DNA from: Gaertneriomyces semiglobifer
Taxonomy: Eukaryota > Chytridiomycota > Chytridiomycetes > Spizellomycetales > Spizellomycetaceae
Assembly (NCBI GenBank): GCA_025558075.1
Contig: JAHLKF010000018.1
Span: 124,001 to 188,000, forward strand
Length of the DNA: 64,000 bases
Direction: 5' to 3'
Of this stretch, positions 45,073 to 54,891 are shown piece by piece (the stretch's first letter is position 1; the number at the start of each line of letters is the position of its first letter). Made by a program: the position numbers and the translations under genes. The notes beneath the pieces were generated by a model that was given only the letters and a program-made list of their open reading frames with translations, made no database searches and was not told the origin of the DNA.

Positions 45073-46517
45073 GACTGAATGAGCAATGTTTGCTCAAGAG
45101 GTGTCTGATGATAGAAAGATCTTGACAATGTAATCACAATACATGCAGGAGTATGTCAATGTCAGGGCCTCGCCACAAATACTGAAGGTAGGCCTCAGGG
45201 CAACACTTCCGAGAATACAATGACAGTTAAATAATGTATATCAAACCTAAGTGGGAAGGAGGCTTGTCAAAAGGTCATGTTAGCGACCCATTCACTGGAG
45301 CCTTGAAAAGACATTGAGGATGTGATATTTGCATTTTGCATGGGTTAACTTGCGCTTTGAAGTTAAGTTCGAAGGATATATGTGCCAAATCAGCATATCA
45401 CATACACTTGTAGGCCCATCCAGTGCAGTGGCACTCTTTCAAAATTGCACACACAGGTCTACATATAAATGGTGTACAATCAGCAATGCGTTGGGCTCAA
45501 GAACCACATTTACAATGATCTCTCTGATAATTTCCTTATCACCCAAGATGCTGAAGTTTCTTAACCAGGGAAGGCATCATAAACAAGAACACATTCCCAA
45601 GAATCAAAGAATAGACCTTCATTGATGCACCAGTAAGTATGGACAATTCATTGGACATCTCTATAGCCGAAGAATGCACCACTATTATAATGTTGAGCAG
45701 CTGTTGCATACAGGGCAACATGTGTAAGAAACCTGCAAGGTTGCAAAATTGGCCAGAGGAACTATTGTGTGCTTGGATGCGTGCACATGTCATGCAGCCC
45801 TTTTTTGAGCTCCTTGAAATATATGGTCGCCATATTCAGCTATTGCTCACAGTGATGCAATTGGCATGTGTCATCTGGTTATGAAAAAAGACCCAGATTT
45901 GACATCAGCTCGGTGGGTAAAGCACATGAGGAAATCTGGTTGTTCATGCCCTCACCGCCGAGTATACGAAGATGTTGACATTTGACACTTCATGTGCTCA
46001 CCGCTTGGCCACGCAAATGTTACATGAAGTGCTCACCGCTTGGCCACGCAAATGTTACTTTGTTGGTTCACATAAGAACAAGTCTTGAACCTTGAAGCCT
46101 AGCGAGGAGCTGGTCACACCGAGCCTGATGAGCAACCGGCTGAGCGGTGACTGAAGCGGTGATCCTCGCTCTTTTGGAAGGCAATGATGTTGAGAAGCAA
46201 GTAATCAGCAGCTAGCTGTTTCGCTGCGGAGATTGTTACCTGTGTACGGGTAAAACCTGTTTTGATTGATTGCTGAAGGCCAAACCATCTAATTGAGCGA
46301 ATCACAGTAGAGACTCAATGCACAGGTGTTCACCACCTTAACCCCACAATTTTCGGAAACACACGATGACTGAGCAAGTTAAGAATGTTTTGAACAACCA
46401 TATTATTGAGAATGACGGGTTTATGTCTCGTGCTTCATGCCTACTCTAGCTAAATGCTCTGATATGCTTATATCCTATGTTCTACTTGCTTGGTATCTGC
46501 AGCACTAACCAACCCCT
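45073..46517. other. AT-rich non-coding region
   Basis: Continuation of the repeat-rich block. Short open frames occur (45639-45884 +) but none is recognised. A 32-35 bp tandem duplication lies at 45991-46057. Confidence 0.4.
45991..46057. repeat. Short tandem duplication
   Basis: Two adjacent copies share GTGCTCACCGCTTGGCCACG followed by CAAATGTTA. They differ by a 3-base insertion and are otherwise identical, so the duplication is recent. Confidence 0.8.
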
Positions 46518-47963
46518 CTACTCGTCATCAGGTGTGTCTTCAATGACAAACTCTCTCTTGGTCAATCCAAACTTCCACGGCCATTGGAATTTGGGGCCAG
46601 AGTCTTCTACAAGCTGAATCTGTCCGAACTGGTATCCCCAGAAAGTAGTGTAAAGGTCCCAAAGTGGCGAGTCCTCTTGCTGGAACTTGCGGACAAGCTT
46701 CTGGTACTCTTTAGGGGAGAGGTCTTTGAGGCCGTACGTTTTGGACGCACGGTACTCAACCTTGAAATCAAGGAAGCCATCAATGTTGTTCTGCGTAAGA
46801 TCGGTCATGTACTGGGTGTAATCCAACAGCTTTCCTATCTTGCGGCCAAACAACCAAGCAAACCAACTGTTCTCGTACTCGTAAACACGAATACCAGGGT
46901 TGCCCGCCTGAAGAATGGAAGGAGTGTTCAACATCACTTCCACAACGGTGGCATCCGCAGGAAGTTGAGGCTTCTCAAGCGGAGGACGGAAAGACTCGAA
47001 TTGGAAACCAGCGACACCTGGCTGGGTATAGATGACAGAGATTTGATCTTGATTGTGGTGGCCGAAGAATTGACCTTCAATCACATCGGCATAGTGACCG
47101 ACAAGGTTGACGAACTGTTCGTAACACCCAGCCTTGTAAAGTTTCTTGGCGCCGCGGTCAATTGGTGGAATGTGACCCATGACGTAGACAAGCTTCTTCT
47201 CCCGTCTGGCCTCCTGTAATTCAGCTTCAAACCAAGAGAGCATCTTGTTACCAAAAGAACCCGAGATGGTACATTCTTGGGCTAGTTTGTTGGCATCAAA
47301 AAGACTCATGGTGTTCAAGTTGACGACCTTGATACCGTTGACAATATCCAGGCTGAAGTAGCCCCCTTCCAACCATGTTGGGGTCTCGTCCAGGCACAGG
47401 CCGTACGGCCTCCAGATGTCGGTTAGGGTGGTTGTCAAAGTATCGTTCATACTTTGTTGATCCTTTCCAGCCACATCGTTGTTCCCCCATGTGGGAATGA
47501 CGACAATGTCGTTGAAGTTATTCATACCCTTGAAGTAGTCGGTCACCTGTTGGTGGTCAATAAGGAGCTCTTCATACGTGCGGGCATGGCCAGCATCACG
47601 GTCGTGACGTCCAGAGTCGCCCGAGTACAGAATGAAGTCGACCTTGCGCTGGTCGTTCTCAAGGTACGCGAAAACCTCGTCCAAGAAGTTGTGAGGGGAG
47701 TCGCAAACGGAGCCTAGGAGCCCGTAAGTACCTGCGGTGTTCTTGCTAGGATCATCCACATTGGGACGGTGGCACTGGGTAACTGGATCGGTGCCAGGCT
47801 GGTACGTCTCGTCGATGTGAATGTCGGAGATGTGGATGAACCGACCGTACCTGGAGCTCGCCTTTTTGGGCTTGCACACAGAAGAGGTAGTGGGTGCGGC
47901 CAAAGCAGTCGTGGCCACGCCAAGAACTGAAACAAGTGAGAAGATCTTGCTGATAGAAGGCAT
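46518..47963 (-). CDS. Secreted endopolyphosphatase / acid-sphingomyelinase-like metallophosphatase
   Basis: A 481-residue single-exon gene. The first ~22 residues form a signal peptide (IFSLVSVLGVATTALA, cleavage near AAP). The calcineurin-like metallophosphatase fold follows. Metal ligands are seen in FIHISDIHID, YSGDSGRHDRD, WGNNDV, VMGHIPP and FGHHNQD. The paired GD-x(3)-HD and GNND motifs are those of the acid sphingomyelinase / vacuolar endopolyphosphatase (Ppn1) branch. The last motif is GHHNQD where many members have GHTHxD, as endopolyphosphatases with GH-x-N do. Substrate, polyphosphate or a phosphodiester, cannot be decided from sequence. Unlike most neighbours it has no intron. 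A TATAAAAG lies upstream at 48121-48114. Confidence 0.85.
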   Translation of the reverse strand: MPSISKIFSLVSVLGVATTALAAPTTSSVCKPKKASSRYGRFIHISDIHIDETYQPGTDPVTQCHRPNVDDPSKNTAGTYGLLGSVCDSPHNFLDEVFAYLENDQRKVDFILYSGDSGRHDRDAGHARTYEELLIDHQQVTDYFKGMNNFNDIVVIPTWGNNDVAGKDQQSMNDTLTTTLTDIWRPYGLCLDETPTWLEGGYFSLDIVNGIKVVNLNTMSLFDANKLAQECTISGSFGNKMLSWFEAELQEARREKKLVYVMGHIPPIDRGAKKLYKAGCYEQFVNLVGHYADVIEGQFFGHHNQDQISVIYTQPGVAGFQFESFRPPLEKPQLPADATVVEVMLNTPSILQAGNPGIRVYEYENSWFAWLFGRKIGKLLDYTQYMTDLTQNNIDGFLDFKVEYRASKTYGLKDLSPKEYQKLVRKFQQEDSPLWDLYTTFWGYQFGQIQLVEDSGPKFQWPWKFGLTKREFVIEDTPDDE

Positions 47964-48113
47964 CGTAATGATGACTTGGGTATTAGAAAAAAGATGAAGG
48001 TATATATGCGCAAAAAGGTCGAACTTGGGTACTCAAGCGGGTAGCTGCTCAAGTAAGGCTGGGAAGCTTGCGATGTGGAATGAAGAGGTCGAGGAGGTCG
48101 GCAAGGCGATCAG

Positions 48114-48121
48114 CTTTTATA
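48114..48121 (-). promoter_or_regulatory. TATA box of the metallophosphatase gene
   Basis: TATAAAAG on the minus strand, about 150 bp upstream of the ATG at 47963. Assigned by consensus and position. Confidence 0.5.
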
Positions 48122-49489
48122 GCCGTGAGCTCGAAAGTGAACATCACGTCGAGCTTGCCCAGAAATAGAGAAAGCCACTCAGGGTTTCGTCGTTCATCCC
48201 CATCAGCGTTCCAATCCGGCTCGTTGTGCTTGTCAGACCATCAATGCCAGTTCCGCCACTGGATACGTGTACAACAACTCAGTTTGTGTGCTTGGTCCAT
48301 AAGACTTACCGGTCCCTCGTTGCTGAAAATAGTTCACGCCTCCTATCGGAAAATCCTCATCAATGGTATCGTTGGGAATGGCAGCGCCCCAGAGCTTCCT
48401 CAACTTCTGTACAACGAGTGGGATTATGGATCCTTCCCTTAATGTAGATGGAAAATAACAACAAGCAACGAACCTCGGGCAGCTAAAAAAAGATCCTGAA
48501 TGGCAGCCACGAATCTTCCACAAACACTATTTTTAGATGCGGGTTGTTTTGACATGCAACCCACCATGGCGCATCTGCACACGCGCATATGCACGGGTAT
48601 CACGCTAGGTAACTTGATGTAAACTGTTACGCATCCAAGGACAAAACAGATCCCAAAGCAAAAAGTAAATGTTTACCGTTATGGATCCATCACCCTGAAG
48701 CAGGAAGTATCATATTTATCAACAGCGACGGAAATGTACGGTAAAATTGATCAAATTTTGAATAAGAATACATCTCCAACGCAATGATTTTTGGCCCTTC
48801 CTAACACCTTCAATGCATACAGCTCCAGTAGGTAAATCCCATCACATCCTTCAACAACTGTTTACAACCTAGACCCAAGCGGACGAGCATCCGTGTCAAG
48901 CATATGAATCAACTTATCTACGCCCAAGAAAATTCATATTCGAGCATTCAAGAAATGAGCAATTTGTCGATGTCAACGAGCGAAACGGAATGTATAAAAA
49001 ACGGAAAAGATACACGGCGGAGTTAGTTGACATTGCATACTGTGAGTAGGACTGCCAGTGAGAGCGCTGTGGTGCACTGCTGGGGGCAGCTTTGCCTATG
49101 CAAGATCTCCCAACAAATGTCATCATGCTTAGACCCAACATCCCACACGCGTAACCCACGCACCTCCTACAATCGCGACGATTTTGATCCGTACCAATTG
49201 ACAATGCAAAATCGTACCAATGCCGAATCCAAGGGTAATCGAATGTAAAGTTTGATCGTCAAATCGTGATAGGTAGTGTACCGAGTTGTTGGAAAGGTTG
49301 TCGTATTATATGGAACGGAGCGAGGATTGAAAGAAGGCGTGCGAGGGCAAAGAGGGGAAGGGCCATACATGGGGTATTATCTTAAGCGCTTTGCGTTACG
49401 TAATTAATCTGAATCGCAAGAAGAGCATCCTCAGCAGTCACCGAGGGTACATTCTCACTGAGAATGACCCTGGAGCCGAGCTTGATCAC
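48122..49489. other. Intergenic region
   Basis: About 1.4 kb without a supported gene. A minus-strand frame at 49489-49382 stays open after the stop of the next gene and reads coherently (VPSVTAEDALLAIQINYV). Confidence 0.35.
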
Positions 49490-49841
49490 TTACGTATCAT
49501 CTTCAACCAACCAAGAAGTAAAAGTGTGTATGCCACGTGCTGAGAGAGTTGTATTGGTTGTTGTTCTCGTAGGACCCTAAATAGACCAAAGGTTATTGGT
49601 TGTTCGTCCGGGTCACAAGAGACCTGCTTACCGTCAAGCTTGTCGTCGATGAAAGTGGACTACCTGTTGACCCAACAGATGTGGTAGGGTCGGCACACGA
49701 GGTGAAGCCGAATGTCGTTCCAGTGCCTGCGGAAAACCCAGCGAAAGTTGTCTTGGCTCCCATAGTAGCCGCGCATCTCGAAAATGTCCTTGACGCTGAA
49801 ACAGCTGTCCTAGCAGATGTTCGACAAATGGCCCCGTACAT
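49490..49841 (-). CDS. Small Ser/Thr-rich hypothetical protein
   Basis: I do not recognise the family. Two exons (49841-49632 and 49576-49490) with a GTAAGC...TTTAG intron join in phase to 98 residues. A good acceptor (CACACAG) also sits upstream of the ATG, suggesting a spliced leader. The N-terminus (ICRTSARTAVSASRTFSRCA) has five Arg and no acid, like a mitochondrial presequence. The rest is Gly/Ser/Thr-rich (FAGFSAGTGTTFGFTS). The opposite strand is also open across this region, so strand is not certain. The stop TAA is followed by another 35 open codons in the same frame. Confidence 0.35.
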
Positions 49842-50201
49842 GGCTGTGAATATCTCGCCTTTAGGCCTGGTAACCTGTGTGCACGACGGTATAAACACTC
49901 TGTGCGTGTTGAATAACCGGAGTATTTATTCTTGTTTTCGTTTGACTCTAGGCAACAGACTTTGCTATCAATAACCAATACCGCATGAAGGGGACTACTG
50001 TTAGAGTGGCCACCTCGACGCGTGAGATCTCCTAGGCGAGCATATGGACCTTGCTTTTGAGTGATCTCCAAAAACAACGATATTAAAAGGTGGTATCTTT
50101 ATGAGACAATGCTGCTTCAGTAAATGAGGCTAATGCCGTTCGTCGTCTTCTCAACTGCAGGTCAGTTTTCCGGAATATCGCCAAAGAAAATTCTACCCAT
50201 G
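49842..50201. other. Intergenic region
   Basis: 360 bp holding the probable promoter and leader of the small gene and the 3' end of GUCD1. Nothing else is seen. Confidence 0.4.
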
Positions 50202-51309
50202 TCATCTCACTCTCATGACAATCACGTCGCAATCTGTACCATCTGCCATTCTCGCAGCTTGCAATTGTGAACCTCGTATTCTGCACACTTCTTGTTCTGT
50301 CCCAGGATCTCGATAATAGAATAGGTCATTTTCCACGTCATAGGCAATCAACAGTATGTAATGGCCCACAAACTCATCAGACTTTGGAAGTAGGGTATAC
50401 GAAGAGCGCCCGCACAACGTGGTGAAACAAGAGAACATCTTGGTAACCCACGCAAGCGGGCCCGTTGAGCATGATGGCGGCAATGACGGCCCTCGCCTAA
50501 TGGGTATTTTGGGAGCCATGCGAGAACTCAGGCTGACAGCAGGGGTTGGTAGTGGTAAAGACGTAGACATCGATGTGGATGCTGAGGCCGCTGGAGTGGC
50601 ACTTTCCCATTGACAGCTCATCCACTGCGCAGGCCCTTTTAGCGTGTGCTTGTCGTTTTCAACCGCCGTGTAATTCGCACAAGCACCCCCACACCAGGTG
50701 GCCCACCGCTTGCGCTTTGCACACCGCTCGCAGTGGAGCGCTCGCAAGTCCACAAGCATGATCACAGCAAATAACGTAGATATCAGAAATCTACGTATGT
50801 CGTCCATGGCGAGAATTAATGGCACAACACGGATGTGATTCTCCTGTGCAGCGGCGAAGCGACAATGTACTCGCCGCCGATCGGATGACAGGGTATCGCG
50901 GTAAAAGTCATTGTTAGTATATTGCCATTTGACACCGATGTATGAGGTATAATATGCTGTAAAGAATGCAAATGAGACACACAACCAAAAACCGTAGCCG
51001 TCGGACTCAACACGTACTGAAATCGTCGACACCATAACGCCGCAGGATGTACGCCAAATCAATCGTCCACACGGATTCTAAAGGACACTCTTTTTGGAGT
51101 TTCAATGGAGTAGTGGACCGGTGCCCCAGGCTTTGCAGCACCATGCTAATACATGCTAATCCACAATCCCAGGCGTCCGTCTACATGCGCGGAGCACGAA
51201 TAGTTTCAGCGAAATGCAACAGAGAATCTGCCTGCTCTCTTAAACGTACCTGCTGGCAATGAGGAATCCTCATCAAGGTATCTGACAGTACTGCCGCTGG
51301 CAAGCCCAT
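50202..51309 (-). CDS. GUCD1-family protein (guanylyl cyclase domain-containing 1)
   Basis: Family of unclear activity, named for a guanylylate cyclase domain with a papain-like CA-fold signature. Three exons (51309-51250, 51180-51018, 50956-50202) join in phase to 325 residues. The family blocks in order are WDCGLACISMVLQSLG (nucleophile-type Cys), SVWTIDLAYILRRYGV, YIGVKWQY...FYRD, DDIRRFLI with LRALHCERC, and FVGHYILLIAYD then DLFYYRDPG and DGTDCDVIVM. A Ser/Pro/Thr-rich insertion of roughly 60-70 residues separates the LHCERC and VGHYI blocks and is not part of the core family as I know it. The start is an ATG 20 codons before the first splice. Part of that insertion could hide an unrecognised intron. 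Confidence 0.85.
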
Positions 51310-51635
51310 GATATGCTGCTGAGTGTGCGACTATTGCGAATCAAAAAGGAAAATCTCCCACATTGAGAGGGTAAAGCAACGCGTTGTGGATGAATGACTG
51401 TTGCAGAACTCCGTGCAAGTGTGAAATGGACGTTTCCTGCGGAACAATTTCAGCATCTGAACAGCATGCTGATGCTTGCCGAGTTACCGGGTTGCCGACT
51501 CAGAGGTGACAAAGTGTATAGTTTCACAGTCCCTGAATATAAAGGAGTTGACCTGATCAGAATACCACTGCCTGAGAAGGATAATGCGCTTTGAATCACA
51601 CAAAATTGTCAAAAGTTCTTGGCTACGGTGAATAT
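51310..51635. other. Intergenic region
   Basis: 326 bp between two minus-strand genes. A 66-codon plus-strand frame beginning ATG at 51394 is present, but it overlaps the expected GUCD1 promoter and has no recognised domain. Confidence 0.35.
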
Positions 51636-54479
51636 TCATACATGTGAAAACTCGATACACCACGTTTTTCGAACCCACAGTTTCACATCCACGACAAGAT
51701 GCTTGCTATCGAGCTCCTGGGCCTTACCGAAACCGAAGCGCGACCCTGAAGAATTGGATGCATCCTGCACCCCAGAGGGGCCAGATGGGCTGAGAAAGGT
51801 CACTGGGATGCCATCTGGGGCTACTCCAGGGTTTGAGCTGTCTGAAGACATCCCGTCAACCACCACCACAGGTATATGAGACTCTTCGCCATTAATAGCT
51901 TCAGATGACCCCAGAGCACCTTGTTGAATGGTTTGCCCTGCGTTCAACTCCGCGGCGGAATGTCTCTCTCCGGTGAAAGGCATGTCAATTTTTCGTGATT
52001 CATTGTTCAACTCATCATCCCCAAGGATCTGGCCTACAGGAAGCTCTGCCCCTGGAAGTTCCCTCATGATTTCTTTCCCTTTATGACGAGTATCGTCATC
52101 GGGATTTATTTCTGTCGACGCATACCCTGTGTTGCGGGAAGGGCCCGCGACAGCCTGGGCTCGCTTCCGCTCTAGCCAAGCAAAATCTATTCTCTCATGC
52201 ATCACTTCCCACCAGCATTTGCGAAACGCTTTTTTGAGCAAGAGGTACTCCAGTAAATGATTTCGTGAAATGTGTGGCGTGTCTCGGCCATTTACGATCG
52301 CATTGATATTGGTAATGCCTGCAGGCGCTGGCTCGTGTTCGGATGGAACAAAGGCAACGTCTTTTAAGTCATCTGGGACACGGTACCGGCGGCCCCATGA
52401 GTACTGATATGCTTCGCCGTTGAAATAGGTACGGTTAAATTTATGTCCAAGATCAATAGCCTGGCGGATAATATCATCGGTTTCACGCATTTTTAACATC
52501 TTCATGCTAGTGACAATATTTTTGTCGGAACTAATCTTGCGATAATCCCACTCCGTGCGGCCTGCCTCGAAATCGTCGCTTAGCAATCGCAGATTGTCAA
52601 TTAAGTGTTCGGCAAAAATTTGCTCTTCCACTTCGCTCACCACACGAGTTCGCGCAGATGGCTTCGAACCCTCTTCGCCTGTTGAGTTCGGAAGATGCTG
52701 GTCACCATCACCACAGCGGTTAGTGCCATAATATGGCATATATCCTCGCGATGTTTCTCCACGTTCAAATAAGTCAATGCCATCTTCACCCAGCCGACCC
52801 ATTATCTTCTCGCGCAGTATGCGACGTGCACATTGAGCTCTGATGGCAGGCATATGCACATCCAGAGGCTCAGATTCACTGCTCAGATGCCCTCCCATGG
52901 TATCCAGCTCTACACCTTCACGCGCCTTTGGCAAACTGGTATTTGCCAGGGCCGACCAAGAACCATGGGCGCTCGCTTTACTGAAACTCCTTCTGATGCT
53001 GCGCTTTATTGTTTCCCACACGCCATCCGGTTTAGTGTCCGGAGAGTTCACCAAAGTGGCCGCGGCAATCGGCAGAATTTCCATCACTTCCCGCACAATG
53101 ATAACAACATGTGTGGGTTTCGGTTTATCGCACAAGGGTGTGGGGCTTTCCGCTATGGGGGTGGGCTGCGCTCCTAAAATGTTCGGGGATCCGTCAGCCC
53201 CTGCAAATAAAGTTGGCATAGATATTCTAAACGTTGATATTCGGCGAAGCAAATTCATTGGCGACAGAGCCTGCCTGCTCTTTCGGCGCCCGTGCAAGGC
53301 ACTAGATTCGCCTTCCGCGGTTTGAATAATTCCACTGGCATGACTATGTCGACGCGAGGTGCCTGATGGAGCGTCATCTCCGCCTGGACCGCGTCTTTTT
53401 CGAAGCCTGCTACTACCTGACGACCCCTTCGTAGGCTCTACAGGTGAACCCACATCCTTAACACTTCCATCTGTATCAGTGGTACACGCAACACCTTCAG
53501 TAGACTCCGGCGTGGTCGGCAAGACGTCGTCTGACGTTTCCTCTACGGGATCCGAGCCACTAACAACATCTGCTGATGACATATCGACTTCATGATCACT
53601 GTAATTGGCGAAATGCTCAGTACGATGGGCATCAGCAGCGATCGGGTCCTGGCTTCCTTCGGATAACATCGCTTGTTTCTCAGCTTTCATCTCAGCTTCG
53701 TTCGCTGATTGTAACTCGCTCTCTTTCGCATGTTCTCTTTCTTTTTCACGCCTGCGCTCCTCAACGCGGGATGACCTCATCATCTCCTGATTACGAAGAA
53801 TTTGCTTTTTGAAATACTCCACCTCATAATGAAAAGCCTTAGGATCAATAGGTCCAACAGCTTCATGAAAAAGATATTCGTCAATATACCCCGGTGGAAT
53901 TATACCACTGTCATGTACTGGCCGAAAGGGCTGCTCTGCGGGACGGGACTCCGCAAGTGAGTTGTACTCTTCTCCTTCCGATGATTCGGAAAGCTCATCG
54001 CCAGTGTCTGGCGCGGTTCCAGTGGTTTCCGAATTGTAATGTTTTTGCCAACTCAGCGCTGTTGACTTGCTGAGCGAATTTGCATTGGCGAAGGAAGCAC
54101 GCTTCTCCGCCGTCTTTTCACGATCGGAACGAGTTTGTCGCGGTGCCGCTCCGGCATCTTGTGGTGCACGGTCCTCAAAAATCATGTTCGCCAGAGCGTG
54201 AGCGGCTGCCTCGCGCACTCTGCTCATATGGGCCACAAGGTGTTGCCCAGATACGGTGCAATGGAGAGCGATGAGAAGATTCCCAAAGATTGCGTTGACG
54301 GCATAGTCGGTTATGCATCCAAAAACAACGGACGAGATTCGGAAACGCACCCCACCAATTCGCACCAGTACCACATCTGTCGGTGCGACAGTTTGTAACA
54401 TTTGATAAGGCGAGGTCGTGCTCCCATGATAGTTTTTCATCGCGCTGGGTATGAATCTACTATTTGTAACAGATGCCAT
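51636..54479 (-). CDS. Large protein of unknown function
   Basis: I do not recognise this 947-residue protein. Visible features: a short hydrophobic stretch near 35-85, long Ser/Glu/Asp-rich disordered regions (about 100-200 and 280-520), a charged coiled coil at about 215-275 (EERRREKEREHAKESEL), and a compact, probably folded helical region from about 610 to 800 (EEQIFAEHLIDNLRLLSDDF, IIRQAIDLGHKFNRTYFNG, NHLLEYLLLKKAFRKCWWEV). The last 130 residues are again disordered, except for a short final block (SKHLVVDVKLWVRKTWCI). The N-terminal hydrophobic stretch (about 44-87) has a GTGCGT donor and a GAGCAG acceptor, so part of it may be an in-frame intron. A nuclear or cytoskeletal scaffold would fit, but that is only a guess. 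Confidence 0.7.
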   Translation of the reverse strand: MASVTNSRFIPSAMKNYHGSTTSPYQMLQTVAPTDVVLVRIGGVRFRISSVVFGCITDYAVNAIFGNLLIALHCTVSGQHLVAHMSRVREAAAHALANMIFEDRAPQDAGAAPRQTRSDREKTAEKRASFANANSLSKSTALSWQKHYNSETTGTAPDTGDELSESSEGEEYNSLAESRPAEQPFRPVHDSGIIPPGYIDEYLFHEAVGPIDPKAFHYEVEYFKKQILRNQEMMRSSRVEERRREKEREHAKESELQSANEAEMKAEKQAMLSEGSQDPIAADAHRTEHFANYSDHEVDMSSADVVSGSDPVEETSDDVLPTTPESTEGVACTTDTDGSVKDVGSPVEPTKGSSGSSRLRKRRGPGGDDAPSGTSRRHSHASGIIQTAEGESSALHGRRKSRQALSPMNLLRRISTFRISMPTLFAGADGSPNILGAQPTPIAESPTPLCDKPKPTHVVIIVREVMEILPIAAATLVNSPDTKPDGVWETIKRSIRRSFSKASAHGSWSALANTSLPKAREGVELDTMGGHLSSESEPLDVHMPAIRAQCARRILREKIMGRLGEDGIDLFERGETSRGYMPYYGTNRCGDGDQHLPNSTGEEGSKPSARTRVVSEVEEQIFAEHLIDNLRLLSDDFEAGRTEWDYRKISSDKNIVTSMKMLKMRETDDIIRQAIDLGHKFNRTYFNGEAYQYSWGRRYRVPDDLKDVAFVPSEHEPAPAGITNINAIVNGRDTPHISRNHLLEYLLLKKAFRKCWWEVMHERIDFAWLERKRAQAVAGPSRNTGYASTEINPDDDTRHKGKEIMRELPGAELPVGQILGDDELNNESRKIDMPFTGERHSAAELNAGQTIQQGALGSSEAINGEESHIPVVVVDGMSSDSSNPGVAPDGIPVTFLSPSGPSGVQDASNSSGSRFGFGKAQELDSKHLVVDVKLWVRKTWCIEFSHV

Positions 54480-54891
54480 AGCAGGTGTACCAGTCTCCTA
54501 TTTGTCACTGAACAGTTGCAGCCGTTGGTTGTATATATATACAAGTTGAGGTGTCAAACGATCGGTTGACGGGTATGATGTGATGCAGTAATGGGTGGGT
54601 GTCAGCTCTGTCAAATTACTTCCATGGAACCATAATCAATCCATCCAATCCGTAAGCGGAAAATTAGTGACCTTCTTGGACAGCTCAGTGAATACAGCGC
54701 TGCAACGGGCAAGCAATAGCCAGTATAATAGTTGGAGAGAGATAGGTTTTCCGCCGTCCGGGAGTAGAACCTGTGAAACACGCAGTGGGCCAAGTATTAA
54801 ATGAGAGCAGACGCGTTCGGTCTTGACGTCCTGATTTGAACTGTGACAGATAAGCTGCCTGCTTACCTCCAGCACGACACAACGCTCGGGC
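54480..54891. other. Divergent promoter spacer
   Basis: 412 bp between head-to-head genes. Contains TATATATATAC at about 54532-54542. No gene. Confidence 0.45.

Noticed and set aside
51394..51594. 66-codon plus-strand ATG frame
   Set aside because: Overlaps the expected GUCD1 promoter and has no domain. Too short to support alone.
54211..54345. Transmembrane helix in the 947-residue protein
   Set aside because: The hydrophobic run is bounded by GTGCGT and GAGCAG, so it may be intron sequence. I did not claim a membrane protein.
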